Source: Coxiellaceae bacterium
GTDB taxonomy: Bacteria; Pseudomonadota; Gammaproteobacteria; Berkiellales; Berkiellaceae
DNA length: 38,298 bases
Reading direction: 5' to 3'
NCBI GenBank assembly: GCA_947478905.1
Contig: CANJXG010000012.1
Location: 1-38,298, forward strand
Shown: positions 25,348-34,032 of the stretch, one piece after another
Position numbering within the stretch: the stretch's first letter is position 1
Layout of the letters: each line of letters begins with the position of its first letter
Translations under genes and position numbers: made by a program
The notes under the pieces: generated by a model
The model's input: only the letters and a program-made list of their open reading frames with translations
Databases searched by the model: none
Told to the model about the DNA's origin: nothing

Positions 25348-25428
25348 AAAATAAAATCCATCAACTAACTTAGTTTTGTAAAAAATAATATTCAAACTAA
25401 TAATTAAAACTAATAATTAAAATTATTA

Positions 25429-25437
25429 TGGTATTAT
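25429..25437 (+). promoter_or_regulatory. Possible extended -10 promoter of the MFS gene
   Basis: TGGTATTAT fits the TGn plus -10 pattern and lies 27 bases before the ATG at 25464. No good -35 box is evident, which is acceptable for extended -10 promoters. Confidence 0.35.
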
Positions 25438-25463
25438 AGGCTCTTTGCTGACTGCTTACTACT

Positions 25464-26738
25464 ATGCATAATCGCGAATTTTTAACACCCTCTATAAAAG
25501 GCTATTTAATTTGGGCATTAGCTGCATTTTTTTATACATATGAATTTACCCTACGCGTCTCCCCTAGTGTTATTGTTGATAATTTAATTCTAGAATTTTC
25601 TGCCTTTGAACTTAGCAAAGCGACTTTAGGCAGCTTATCAGCACTTTATTTTTATGCTTATGCACTTACCCAAGTGCCAGCAGGCTTATTATGTGATCGC
25701 TTTGGAATAGGACGATTACTCACTTTTGCATGTATCTTAACCACTATTGGTACTTTTTTATTTGCAAGCGCTCACAACCTCAATGCTGCTAATCTAAGTC
25801 GGTTAATGATTGGTGCGGGTTCCGCTTTTGCTTTTGTAAGCTGTTTAAAATTAGCTAAAAATTGGATCCCACCGGCCCAACTTCCTATTATTGTAGGATT
25901 AACGAACGCTTTTGGTATGCTAGGGGCCATACTGGGAAATCAACCTCTTGCCAGTTTAGTGAACTATCTAGGGTGGCGAGAAGCTTTTTATGTCTTAGCC
26001 TGTATGGGTGTGGCATTAAGTATTAGTTTATGGCTTTGTATCCCTAATACTTCCCCTCATACTTCCCATCATACTAAGGGTTGTACTCTGAAAAATAAAG
26101 AACCAAAACGCTCTATTTTAAATGATCTCATCGAGACCTTAACTCAAAAACAAACCTGGTTACTTGCTGTGTATGGGTGTCTTTTAGTAGCCCCCATTGC
26201 TACATTTGGCGAGTTATGGGGAGTATCTTTTTTTCAAACGCGTTTTGCTATTTCTAAAGAACTAGCTTCAGGCTTGATTAGCTGGATTTTTATAGGTATT
26301 GGAGTGGGCGGACCTTTGATTGGCGCATTTGCAAGCAAAGTACCATACTATACAATTATCATGTTTACCTCGACCAGCTTGGCACTTTTAGCGTTATTAT
26401 TAATACTATATTATCCTTCACTCTCTCTATTGGAAACTCGCAGCTTATTATTTTTGTACGGCTTTTTTACGAGTAATATGCTGTTATGTTTTACTTTAAT
26501 TGCCTTGCGCTATTCAGAATTTTCTAATATTGCAGCAATTGGTTTTGCCAATATGATGATTATGGCCGGAGGCGCTGCTTTTCAGCCTTTGGTTGGAAAA
26601 TTATTAGATTTTAAAAATCTCAATTCGGTTTTACCCAGTATCGCTGATTTTAGAGTCGCTTTATCTGTGCTGCCACTTTGTTTAATAATTGCCCTAGGAC
26701 TTATTTTATTTTTTAAGAAACCACCTCTGTCTGAGTAA
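25464..26738 (+). CDS. MFS transporter, substrate unknown
   Basis: The 424-residue protein has about 12 membrane helices in two halves with a charged central loop (near residues 195-225). The first half has FTLRVSPSVIVDNL, ALTQVPAGLLCDRFGIGRLL (the MFS loop 2-3 signature) and LMIGAGSAFAFVSCLKLAKNW. This is the type of major facilitator greatly expanded in Legionella and Coxiella, where some members (Pht proteins) import amino acids or nucleosides. Substrate cannot be told from sequence. The last 26 bases overlap the end of convergent dnaQ. Confidence 0.88.
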   Translation: MHNREFLTPSIKGYLIWALAAFFYTYEFTLRVSPSVIVDNLILEFSAFELSKATLGSLSALYFYAYALTQVPAGLLCDRFGIGRLLTFACILTTIGTFLFASAHNLNAANLSRLMIGAGSAFAFVSCLKLAKNWIPPAQLPIIVGLTNAFGMLGAILGNQPLASLVNYLGWREAFYVLACMGVALSISLWLCIPNTSPHTSHHTKGCTLKNKEPKRSILNDLIETLTQKQTWLLAVYGCLLVAPIATFGELWGVSFFQTRFAISKELASGLISWIFIGIGVGGPLIGAFASKVPYYTIIMFTSTSLALLALLLILYYPSLSLLETRSLLFLYGFFTSNMLLCFTLIALRYSEFSNIAAIGFANMMIMAGGAAFQPLVGKLLDFKNLNSVLPSIADFRVALSVLPLCLIIALGLILFFKKPPLSE

Positions 26739-27402
26739 CCCCTTTCTTTAATTGAGTAATTAAAAACTGTTGATGGGCTTTTAATTCTATTTGGGATGCC
26801 TTAATAATAGGTAACTGACTATAATCAATGGTGACTTCTAACTCGGTAGTACCTGCACTTTCTAAAGCAAGATCAAAAACCGTCTGTCCTCCAGTCATCG
26901 CTAAATACAATTCTGCTAAAATTTCTGAATCTAGTAATGCGCCATGCAGCGTTCGATGCATATTATTAATAGAATAACGTTTGCATAAAGCATCTAAATT
27001 ATTTTTCTGCCCTGGATGCATTTTTCTAGCCATCGATAAAGTATCTAAAATAGTGCAATATTGAGTAAGCGTTTTCCATTCATTTTTCGTGACAATAAAT
27101 TCATTATCCAAAAAACCAACGTCAAAAGGGGCATTATGAATCACCAGCTCTGCACCGTTAATAAAGTCTTTAAATTCTTGCTCAATGGCTTCAAATTTTG
27201 GTTGATTTTGTACAAAAGCATTGGTAATACCATGCACGCGCATAGCACCTGTATCTATCTCTCTTCCTGGATTAAGATAGGTATGAAATACTTTGCCGGT
27301 TAAGCGTCTTGATATCATTTCCAGACACCCAATTTCAATTACACGATGCCCATCTTTAAATGATAAACCCGTAGTTTCCGTATCTAATATCACTTGTCTC
27401 AT
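26713..27402 (-). CDS. dnaQ: DNA polymerase III epsilon subunit (proofreading exonuclease)
   Basis: The 229-residue DEDDh 3'-5' exonuclease proofreads for the replicative polymerase. Exo I is ILDTETTG with Asp7 and Glu9; Exo II is HNAPFDVGF with Asp94; Exo III is HGALLD with His153 and Asp158. Just after the core, [10 protein letters not shown] aligns with the E. coli segment carrying the beta-clamp motif QTSMAF; here the hexamer is QTVFDL (173-178). The short C-terminal tail should bind the alpha subunit. Its start overlaps rnhA by 4 bases, so it is the third gene of a yafS-rnhA-dnaQ unit. Confidence 0.95.
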   Translation of the reverse strand: MRQVILDTETTGLSFKDGHRVIEIGCLEMISRRLTGKVFHTYLNPGREIDTGAMRVHGITNAFVQNQPKFEAIEQEFKDFINGAELVIHNAPFDVGFLDNEFIVTKNEWKTLTQYCTILDTLSMARKMHPGQKNNLDALCKRYSINNMHRTLHGALLDSEILAELYLAMTGGQTVFDLALESAGTTELEVTIDYSQLPIIKASQIELKAHQQFLITQLKKGVTQTEVVS

Positions 27403-27833
27403 AATTTTTTAATAGCCTCTCTTGCTAATTCATCTGCTTTTTCATTTTCTACATGCCCAGAATGGCCTTTAATCCAATGCCAAGTGACCTCATGATTTTC
27501 GATCTCTATTGCTAATAATTTCCACAAATCATCATTTTTAACGGGCTTATTGGCTGCCGTTTTCCAATTGCGCTTTCGCCAATTATGAATCCATTCTGTA
27601 ATACCCTTTTGAACGTATTTTGAATCAGTGGTAAGCGCAACCTCACAATTACGCTTTAAAGCACGTAATCCCATAATAGCGGCCATTAATTCCATTCTAT
27701 TATTCGTGGTATGCTTTTCTGCTCCGTTTAGATATTTGACTGTATCGCCCCAACGCAACACCACGCCCCACCCTCCTGGACCTGGATTACCACTACAAGC
27801 TCCATCTGTAAATATTTCAATTTGAGTTGTCAA
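27399..27833 (-). CDS. rnhA: Ribonuclease HI
   Basis: The 144-residue enzyme degrades RNA in RNA-DNA hybrids. All catalytic positions coincide in number with E. coli RNase HI: Asp10 in [14 protein letters not shown], Glu48 in NNRMELMA, Asp70 in TTDSKYV, His124 in KGHSGH, and Asp134. The basic handle region ([17 protein letters not shown]) is intact. It overlaps the upstream methyltransferase gene and the downstream dnaQ by 4 bases each, a tightly coupled operon. Confidence 0.97.
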   Translation of the reverse strand: MTTQIEIFTDGACSGNPGPGGWGVVLRWGDTVKYLNGAEKHTTNNRMELMAAIMGLRALKRNCEVALTTDSKYVQKGITEWIHNWRKRNWKTAANKPVKNDDLWKLLAIEIENHEVTWHWIKGHSGHVENEKADELAREAIKKL

Positions 27834-28432
27834 GAAAGTTCTTCTCCCTGGGCCCAGTCAACTTGAGGTGTAGACCAAATGGGTTTAACCAAAGTTAAAG
27901 GAATAACGCGTTTTACTGCAACCACTATATAAATAGATTCAAAAAATGATTTACAAGAAAAAACAGAGGTTGGAACTAACTCAAAATCTAATAAAGATAG
28001 CCAATCTTTTAATGTGCTAAGGCGCACTAATTTAGTTTTAAAATCGAACATGAATAATTTACATCCCCAATAACTCAATGGATTAATACCGGTAATCACT
28101 ATATGACCTCCTGGAATTAATGCTCTATACGCTTCTCTTAATATTTTATGAGGGTGATACCCCGTAGCCGATTGCTCTAACGTATGATTTAAAACAATGA
28201 GATCAATAGAATCATTTAAAATGGGTAAAGCCTCATCTTTAGCAATAAAATCAGTATTCGTATTAAAGCAGTTTAATATTACACTAGAAGTGATACAACT
28301 TGTAAATTCTGAAGGTGCCACTTGTAGTAAATAATAACCATATAAATTTGGCAAAACCTGCGCTAATTTTTTTTTTTCAGTTTCTAATAAGAGCATTCCT
28401 GCATCAGTGGTGTACCATGATGTCTTATTCAT
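27830..28432 (-). CDS. YafS-like class I SAM-dependent methyltransferase
   Basis: The 200-residue protein has the C-terminal half of a Rossmann methyltransferase: [12 protein letters not shown] (post-II motif), [25 protein letters not shown], then a terminal strand pair. The glycine-rich motif I is poorly conserved ([10 protein letters not shown] in place of GxGxG), so SAM binding cannot be taken for granted. Position directly upstream of rnhA-dnaQ is the same as E. coli yafS, and the sequence fits that group. The substrate is unknown. Translation is coupled to rnhA by a 4-base overlap. Confidence 0.8.
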   Translation of the reverse strand: MNKTSWYTTDAGMLLLETEKKKLAQVLPNLYGYYLLQVAPSEFTSCITSSVILNCFNTNTDFIAKDEALPILNDSIDLIVLNHTLEQSATGYHPHKILREAYRALIPGGHIVITGINPLSYWGCKLFMFDFKTKLVRLSTLKDWLSLLDFELVPTSVFSCKSFFESIYIVVAVKRVIPLTLVKPIWSTPQVDWAQGEELS

Positions 28433-28460
28433 AGCAAGTTATTTCGCTTCCTTTTTTGGG

Positions 28461-28489
28461 TTCTATTTATAAATAAATCATGTTAGAAT
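28461..28489 (+). promoter_or_regulatory. Predicted mltD promoter with a start point at or near the ATG
   Basis: TGTTAGAAT gives an extended -10 with TAGAAT at 28484-28489; TTCTAT at 28461-28466 is a weak -35 at 17-base spacing. Transcription would begin near 28495, right at the mltD ATG (28496), and no Shine-Dalgarno sequence precedes that ATG. Confidence 0.35.
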
Positions 28490-28495
28490 AACAGA

Positions 28496-29551
28496 ATGTA
28501 CATAAAACAAAATAAAAAAACACTAATAAGTAAACCTTTTAACTTATTAATGGGTCTCATCATCATATCATTTGGTTTATTTCATTCTAGCATGGCTGGT
28601 ACTAAGTCTCCGCTACAAACCAAATTACATTGGGGATTAGGTGGCTCTGGAACTAGCCACAATAATAACTCAAATTTATATACCAGTCCGCTACATAGCG
28701 GTCTTTGGGTGCGAATGTGCCCCCAATTTAAAATAAATTACTCAAAAACGGATCACCGCATCCAAAAACACATTCAGACTATGATACGCTCCCCTAACTA
28801 CTTCAAAGACTTAAAAAGCAACGGAGAACCTTATCTTTACCATATTGTGGAAGCGCTAGAAAAAAGAGGCCTCCCCATTGAAATGGCGCTTTTACCTATG
28901 ATTGAAAGTAAGTTTGATCCCCATACTACCAGTAGAGCAGGTGCAGAAGGATTATGGCAAATTATGCCCGCCACAGGAAGAGTATTGGGTCTAAAACAAG
29001 ATTCTTGGTTTCAAGGAACCCGTGATTTAGATGCATCTACCACCGGAGCCTTAAATCATTTATATTATTTAGGTGAATTATTTCAAAGGGATTGGCTCTT
29101 AGTGTTAGCGGCTTATAATTCTGGTGAAAATCGCGTTTTACGCGCTATCAAAAAAAATAAAGCGGCTAAAAAACCCACGCGTTTTTGGGATTTAGAACTG
29201 CCCAAAGAAACCAAAGAATATGTTCCTAAATTTTTAGCCCTTATTAGCATTATAAAAGAACCCAATAAATATAATATTTCCTTACCAGTTATTCCTAATA
29301 AGCCCTATTTTACGCATATTAAACTCAATCGTTCTATAAAATTAAGTGACGCAGCTAATTTGGTCGGGGTAAATGAAAAAGAATTACGACGCCTTAATGC
29401 AGGATTACGACAATCCATTACCCACCCTAATGGCCCTTTTAGAGTACGAGTTCCGTATAGCGAAGTAAATAATTTTGAAGATCTTATGGAGAATAACGAC
29501 TCCGCAGAGGAGCCTGTCTCTTTAGAAGAAGATATAGAAGATATTTCTTAA
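28496..29551 (+). CDS. mltD: Membrane-bound lytic murein transglycosylase D-type
   Basis: The 351-residue protein has a signal peptide (basic start, hydrophobic residues about 15-31, SSMAG as a likely cleavage zone), then an SLT domain. The catalytic Glu137 is in PMIESKFDP, followed by GAEGLWQIMPATG (149-161) and AAYNSGENRV. After the SLT domain, ETKEYVPKFLALISI and a LysM-like remnant (residues about 279-325) follow. E. coli MltD has two clear LysM repeats and is longer (about 450 residues), so this is a shortened form. It is divergent from the yafS-rnhA-dnaQ unit, as mltD is in E. coli, but gloB, which lies between mltD and yafS there, is absent. Confidence 0.9.
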   Translation: MYIKQNKKTLISKPFNLLMGLIIISFGLFHSSMAGTKSPLQTKLHWGLGGSGTSHNNNSNLYTSPLHSGLWVRMCPQFKINYSKTDHRIQKHIQTMIRSPNYFKDLKSNGEPYLYHIVEALEKRGLPIEMALLPMIESKFDPHTTSRAGAEGLWQIMPATGRVLGLKQDSWFQGTRDLDASTTGALNHLYYLGELFQRDWLLVLAAYNSGENRVLRAIKKNKAAKKPTRFWDLELPKETKEYVPKFLALISIIKEPNKYNISLPVIPNKPYFTHIKLNRSIKLSDAANLVGVNEKELRRLNAGLRQSITHPNGPFRVRVPYSEVNNFEDLMENNDSAEEPVSLEEDIEDIS

Positions 29552-29767
29552 CCCTTCACCTACCCTTCAAAATAAAACCATAATCTATATGGATATGGCA
29601 ATATCGCAAGCATAGCGCAGCGATATTTAATAAGCATTACCGTGGTCGTATAGCGACAGGGGTAATTCCTTTTGAGAAAGAAAGCTATTGGCTCGTCACA
29701 GCAGGTTGCTTGTTTTTAGGTCCCGGTAAAAGCCGAAAACAACACCGTCGCGTAGCGACAAAGTTTT

Positions 29768-29788
29768 CTCCCTTGAGAAAAGGGAGAG
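29768..29788. repeat. Small hairpin inside the MITE-like element
   Basis: CTCCCTT and AAGGGAG flank a short AT-rich loop (about 29768-29788), giving a compact stem. It lies between the left terminal repeat and the inner GC-rich palindrome and may be part of the folded structure. Confidence 0.4.
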
Positions 29789-29831
29789 GCATTTAGCTGC
29801 ACAGAAGGATGTAAGTTTGATTCGATCTAGC

Positions 29832-29939
29832 GTAGGGGCGGATCACCGTGCCAGCCCAGTATAGATATGGACATTATTCTGTTATCAACAGGGTTATTGC
29901 AAATACCCATACTGGGCCGGCACGGTGACCGGCCCCTAC
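29832..29939. repeat. GC-rich inner inverted repeat (31-base arms)
   Basis: The arms 29832-29862 and 29909-29939 match at 28 of 31 positions when one is inverted. Both carry the core TCACCGTGCC flanked by GTAGGGGC and GCCCAGTAT. The three differences disrupt pairing only slightly, so a long stem with a 46-base loop is possible. The GC-rich arms contrast with the AT-rich surroundings and resemble dispersed palindromic repeats of other bacteria. Confidence 0.85.
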
Positions 29940-30105
29940 AATATATCGTGCAAAACTAGAAGTTAAAAAACTTGCTCTACACTGTAAGATCGAAAAAATG
30001 GCTTATATATTATAATAAATATAAGGAATTACGCAGGTCGCTATACGATCACAGTAATGGTTATTAAATATGGCTGCCATTTTCATAGTATATTCTATTT
30101 TAGTT

Positions 30106-30654
30106 TCACGCAGAACCTATCCCGCTTCGCTTTTTCTGATGCGCTACTGCGCCATAATGTAATAATAATTCTACAGCTGCACTATGCTCATTTTCTGCCG
30201 CAACATACAGTGGACTTTTTTCAATTCCATCTTCTAAATAATGTGCATCTATCCATTTTTTCCCGCCTGGAGCATTTAATAATGTTTCTAACATAAAAAC
30301 ATCACCTTTACTTGCTGCACCATGGAACACATTAAATTTTCCCTTAGGAATATGTTCCAAATTAACCCCTTCATGTAATAGTAATTTAACAATATTATGA
30401 TGCCCCCCTAGTACTGCGCTAAGAAGCGCTGTATGTAGATTATAAACTTCCATAACACCTTGCGCTTTTGCATGCTTTAATAAAATTTCTACCACAAAAT
30501 AATGCCCTGTTTCTGATGCAATATCGAGTGGACTCTGACTCTTAGTATGTGCCTCTATTTTTACGCCCTGTTTAATTAACAGTTCAACGGTCTCTAGAGC
30601 CCCTTCTTTGGCAGCACGATACAATGCATTTAGTTTTTTGTCTTGTCTTGACAT
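30106..30654 (-). CDS. Ankyrin-repeat protein (five repeats)
   Basis: The 182-residue protein is almost entirely ankyrin repeats: about residues 8-40, 41-74, 75-107, 108-146 and 147-176. Each has the typical helix pattern, for example ALYRAAKEGALETVELLIKQ and SPLYVAAENEHSAAVELLLH. The fourth repeat carries an insertion (NAPGGKKWIDAHYLEDGIEK). Ankyrin repeats bind proteins, and in intracellular Gammaproteobacteria such genes often encode secreted effectors; secretion here is inferred. No signal peptide or other domain is present. The C-terminus (KKRSGIGSA) ends 36 bases from the MITE-like element. A palindrome lies in the leader. Confidence 0.85.
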   Translation of the reverse strand: MSRQDKKLNALYRAAKEGALETVELLIKQGVKIEAHTKSQSPLDIASETGHYFVVEILLKHAKAQGVMEVYNLHTALLSAVLGGHHNIVKLLLHEGVNLEHIPKGKFNVFHGAASKGDVFMLETLLNAPGGKKWIDAHYLEDGIEKSPLYVAAENEHSAAVELLLHYGAVAHQKKRSGIGSA

Positions 30655-30677
30655 ATCGCACCCCTAATATATTTTTT

Positions 30678-30689
30678 AGTTAATTAACT
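30678..30689. repeat. Perfect 12-base palindrome upstream of the ankyrin gene
   Basis: AGTTAATTAACT lies 24 bases before the ankyrin start codon, identical to the palindrome upstream of the 480-residue orphan gene (19723-19734). It also sits just past the end of the ABC transporter operon. Confidence 0.35.
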
Positions 30690-30735
30690 TTGTTATCTAT
30701 AATACTATCAGATTTTACAAATTTTTAAAGTGCCA

Positions 30736-32754
30736 TTACACTAATGGTTCGTATAAATAACATTTTGTTTTATGCTCAGGGCCGACTGTATAATTATCAG
30801 GATAAGTCTGAAAACAACGCGGCATAGCAAAGGGGCATCTGGGGGAAAAATGACATCCAGGGGGTGGATTACTATGAGAGGCTATCTCTGCTTTAGGAAG
30901 CGATATGTGGGTTTGTCCTAACGATTCTACACTGGGTAGACAAGCGACTAAACTCTGAGTATAGGGATGCTTAGGATTGCTCAAAACGGTTTCACAAGGC
31001 CCTTGTTCAACCACTTTTCCTAAATACATCACCATAACAGTATTAGCAATATATTTTACGACACTAATATCATGGGTGATAAATAAATAAGCAATATCAA
31101 ATTCTTTTTGCAACGCTTTAAGTAAATTTAAAATCTGTGCCTGCACCGAAACATCCAGTGCACTTGTAGGTTCATCACATACAATCACTTTGGGCCCAAC
31201 CGCTAATGCACGCGCAATGGCAATACGTTGTCTTTGCCCGCCTGAAAATTCATGAGGATATCGATATTTACAATCCACAGATAATCCTACCCCAGATAAT
31301 AAAACATCAATGCGATCTTGACGCTCCTGCGCATTAGACCCTACTTTTAAAGCAATCATACCCTCTTCTATAATCTCTCCTATTCTTAACCTGGGATCCA
31401 TGGATGAAAAAGGATCTTGAAAAATCATTTGCAAATCCGATCGATAGGGTCTCATTTTTCTAGCTGATAAGCCTGTTAAATCATTTTCTAGAAAAACTAC
31501 TCTTCCCGAGGTAGGCGCAATAAGCTGTACAATCGATTTTCCTGCCGTCGTTTTTCCACACCCTGACTCGCCCACTAACGCAAGTGTCTCTGCTTCTTTA
31601 AGCTCAAAAGACACCCCATCCACGGCACGTACCCACCCTACTGTTTTTTTGAAAAAACCACGTTTAATTGGATAGTGCATTTTTAAATCATCAACCCTTA
31701 AAATCACATCATTGCTTATTTCATTTTTTTCTTGTTGTATCATTTTTTCTGTTTTAACCTCAAAAGGGGGTATTAAACTTATAGGTAAAGACTGTTTACC
31801 ATCATACCAATGACAACGCACTTGATGTCCTTTTTGCAATTGAATATACGCTGGAAGCTTTTGCTCACACGCCTCAAAAGCAACATGGCATCGTTCTTTA
31901 AAACGACATAAGGTAAAAGGATGATCTAATGCAGGCACACACCCTGGGATCACTGCCAAAGGCTCTGCTTTATTGGTATATTCTGGCAACGCTGCCAATA
32001 ATTTTTGACTATAGGGATGTTTAGGGTATTTTAAAAAATCTTCTACACTGGCCTGCTCTACTAAATGGCCTGCATACATGACGGCTACTGTATCAGCTAT
32101 TTGGGCAACAACCCCTAAATTATGAGTTATTAATAATAAAGCCATATTATATTGACGTTGACATGTTTTAAGTAAATTTAATATTTGCGCTTGCGTGGTA
32201 ACATCTAAACCTGTAGTGGGTTCATCAGCAATTAACAGATGGGGCTCTTGCGCTAAAGCCATAGCAATCATTACCCTCTGTTTCATTCCACCGGATAATT
32301 CATGAGGGTATTGATGAAACTGTAAATGGGGATCAGGTAATTGAACCAAGGATAATAATTCTATTATTTTATTTTTTTTAGCTAGCTTATCTTTTAGCGT
32401 TACTACCTCACTCATTTGATCACCAATACTCAGCACTGGATTGAGGGCTGCCATCGGATCTTGAAAAATCATCGCAACTTTAAGACCTCTTATTTTTTGA
32501 AGTGCTCGTTGTGAAAGCTTTAATATATCGATATTATCAAGAATGACTTCACTGTTAGAATCTATATGCGCATTATCTGGAAGCAATCGTAACAATGAAA
32601 GCGCGGTCATCGATTTACCACATCCAGACTCGCCCACCAATGCCAAAGTTTCTCCTAATCTAATATGCAATGACACCGTATTAACCGCATCAATAGTACG
32701 ATGATACGTTTGAATAGCTATTTTTAAATTATTAACAGACAAAATAATATTCAA
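30736..32754 (-). CDS. Fused dual ATP-binding subunit of a peptide ABC transporter (DppDF/YejF-like)
   Basis: The 672-residue protein carries two complete ABC domains in one chain. Domain 1 has Walker A GESGCGKS (41-48), signature LSGGMKQR (153-160) and Walker B LLIADEP. Domain 2 has GESGCGKT (395-402), signature FSGGQRQR and Walker B VIVCDEP. Each is followed by the oligopeptide-transporter C-terminal segment with clustered cysteines. The first has Cys272, Cys283, Cys289 and Cys296, the pattern that holds an iron-sulfur cluster in some DppD proteins. It energises the two permeases encoded upstream and overlaps the second permease gene by 4 bases. At 672 residues it is longer than E. coli YejF (529), mainly through these C-terminal segments. 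Confidence 0.93.
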   Translation of the reverse strand: MNIILSVNNLKIAIQTYHRTIDAVNTVSLHIRLGETLALVGESGCGKSMTALSLLRLLPDNAHIDSNSEVILDNIDILKLSQRALQKIRGLKVAMIFQDPMAALNPVLSIGDQMSEVVTLKDKLAKKNKIIELLSLVQLPDPHLQFHQYPHELSGGMKQRVMIAMALAQEPHLLIADEPTTGLDVTTQAQILNLLKTCQRQYNMALLLITHNLGVVAQIADTVAVMYAGHLVEQASVEDFLKYPKHPYSQKLLAALPEYTNKAEPLAVIPGCVPALDHPFTLCRFKERCHVAFEACEQKLPAYIQLQKGHQVRCHWYDGKQSLPISLIPPFEVKTEKMIQQEKNEISNDVILRVDDLKMHYPIKRGFFKKTVGWVRAVDGVSFELKEAETLALVGESGCGKTTAGKSIVQLIAPTSGRVVFLENDLTGLSARKMRPYRSDLQMIFQDPFSSMDPRLRIGEIIEEGMIALKVGSNAQERQDRIDVLLSGVGLSVDCKYRYPHEFSGGQRQRIAIARALAVGPKVIVCDEPTSALDVSVQAQILNLLKALQKEFDIAYLFITHDISVVKYIANTVMVMYLGKVVEQGPCETVLSNPKHPYTQSLVACLPSVESLGQTHISLPKAEIASHSNPPPGCHFSPRCPFAMPRCFQTYPDNYTVGPEHKTKCYLYEPLV

Positions 32755-34031
32755 TATTGCATCCTCGGATCAAAAGCATCTCTTAAAGCATCTGCGAAAA
32801 TATTAGCACATAACACCAAAGTAAACATAAACATAAAAGCTGCACTTAACGACCACCAAACAATAGGCACTCTTGCTATTTCTAAACGCGCACTGTTAAT
32901 CATTGTGCCCCAACTATAGGAAGTAGGATCTACTCCCACTCCTATATAAGATAAAACCGCCTCCGCCAATACCAAGGTGCTAAAATCTAAAACCACGGTA
33001 ATTAAAATAATCGGCGTTAAATGCGGTAATAAATGAACAAACATGATTTTAAAATGTCCTACCCCTAATCCTTTAGCAGCTTGTATAAATTCTATTTCTC
33101 TAAGTTTTAAAACTTCTCCTCTTAATAATCGACACAAGCTCGTCCAACTTGTCACCCCTAATATTGCGCACAATGCCAGTAATCGAATATCCGCTCGCTG
33201 CGCTATCGTTTGAAACCAATCTTCATGTGTGCTCATCATAGCTTGCAAAATTAAAACTGCTGCGGCAATAAATAATATTCCGGGAATAGAGCTTAACGTA
33301 GTATAAAGGTACTGTATAACATCATCTACCCACCCCTTAAAATAACCCGCCATCATGCCCAGCATAATTGCAAAAGGTAACATAAACAAGGTCGTTAAAC
33401 TCCCAATTAATAATCCTGTTCTAATACTTTTAAGGGCCTGGTATAAAACATCTTCTCCTATTTTACTAGTCCCTAAGATATGATAATAAGGCATAAACTC
33501 AGCTATAAAACTAATAATAAAAAAACAAATAGCCAATGTGCCAACCAAAGCTCCCCCTAAATAGGGTAAAAAAACTAATAAAATAAGGACTATGCCTCCA
33601 GAATACAGGGCTACTTTGATAAAGCGGTGTATCACATCGGTTTTGAATTGGCTAGGATTGGATAAATGCGTCCCTCCATATTGTAATCTGGGATATTCTC
33701 CATTCATTTTATTATCAAACAAATATAATGCAAAAGGGGCAGAATAAGAGCGCTCTGTATGGGTCACTAAGGGCTCTAATACAATATCTAGCACACTTTC
33801 TATTTGGTTTTTATTTTGAGTATTATTTTTAAAATGAATCGAATCTAACAACCCTATTATGACAAATAAGAATAAAATCACCGTCGCAATGATAGCGCGC
33901 TTTTTTTTAAAAACAAGTTTCCAAGGTTGGCGCAAAGGTTCAGATCGAAGCGCATGTATAAAAAATAAAATCACTAACCCTACTAAAGTCCAAATCAAAA
34001 TATCCGATGTTAAAAAATATAAAGTATCCAT
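32751..34031 (-). CDS. Peptide ABC transporter permease, DppC/OppC-type
   Basis: The 426-residue inner-membrane permease belongs to the BPD_transp_1 family. The EAA loop reads FIQAAKGLGVGHFKIMFVHLLPHLTP, and the family hallmark AEAVLSYIGVGVDPTSYSWGTMI follows. An N-terminal pair of membrane helices with a soluble loop (about residues 65-130, with EYPRLQYGGTHLSNPS) makes it longer than E. coli DppC (300). It starts 1 base after the upstream permease stop and overlaps the ATPase gene, so it is co-translated. Confidence 0.9.
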   Translation of the reverse strand: MDTLYFLTSDILIWTLVGLVILFFIHALRSEPLRQPWKLVFKKKRAIIATVILFLFVIIGLLDSIHFKNNTQNKNQIESVLDIVLEPLVTHTERSYSAPFALYLFDNKMNGEYPRLQYGGTHLSNPSQFKTDVIHRFIKVALYSGGIVLILLVFLPYLGGALVGTLAICFFIISFIAEFMPYYHILGTSKIGEDVLYQALKSIRTGLLIGSLTTLFMLPFAIMLGMMAGYFKGWVDDVIQYLYTTLSSIPGILFIAAAVLILQAMMSTHEDWFQTIAQRADIRLLALCAILGVTSWTSLCRLLRGEVLKLREIEFIQAAKGLGVGHFKIMFVHLLPHLTPIILITVVLDFSTLVLAEAVLSYIGVGVDPTSYSWGTMINSARLEIARVPIVWWSLSAAFMFMFTLVLCANIFADALRDAFDPRMQY

Positions 34032-34032
34032 T

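Larger units (their letters stand above)
29624..30070. mobile_element. MITE-like non-coding element with 48-base imperfect terminal inverted repeats
   Basis: This fills almost all of the 554-base gap between mltD and the ankyrin gene. The ends, 29624-29671 and 30023-30070, are inverted copies about 48 bases long with about 7 mismatches. Both contain CGTATAGCGAC and TAATTCCTT, and both begin with TATTTAATAA at the outer edge. Inside is a second, better-conserved inverted repeat (29832-29862 and 29909-29939). No convincing open reading frame lies within. Similarity between the arms stops sharply outside the TATTTAATAA edges. It could be a miniature transposable element or a large structured repeat; family unknown. 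Confidence 0.65.

Noticed and set aside
29552-30105. Coding gene in the mltD-ankyrin gap
   Set aside because: No frame of useful length with a start site is visible; the sequence is explained by nested inverted repeats.
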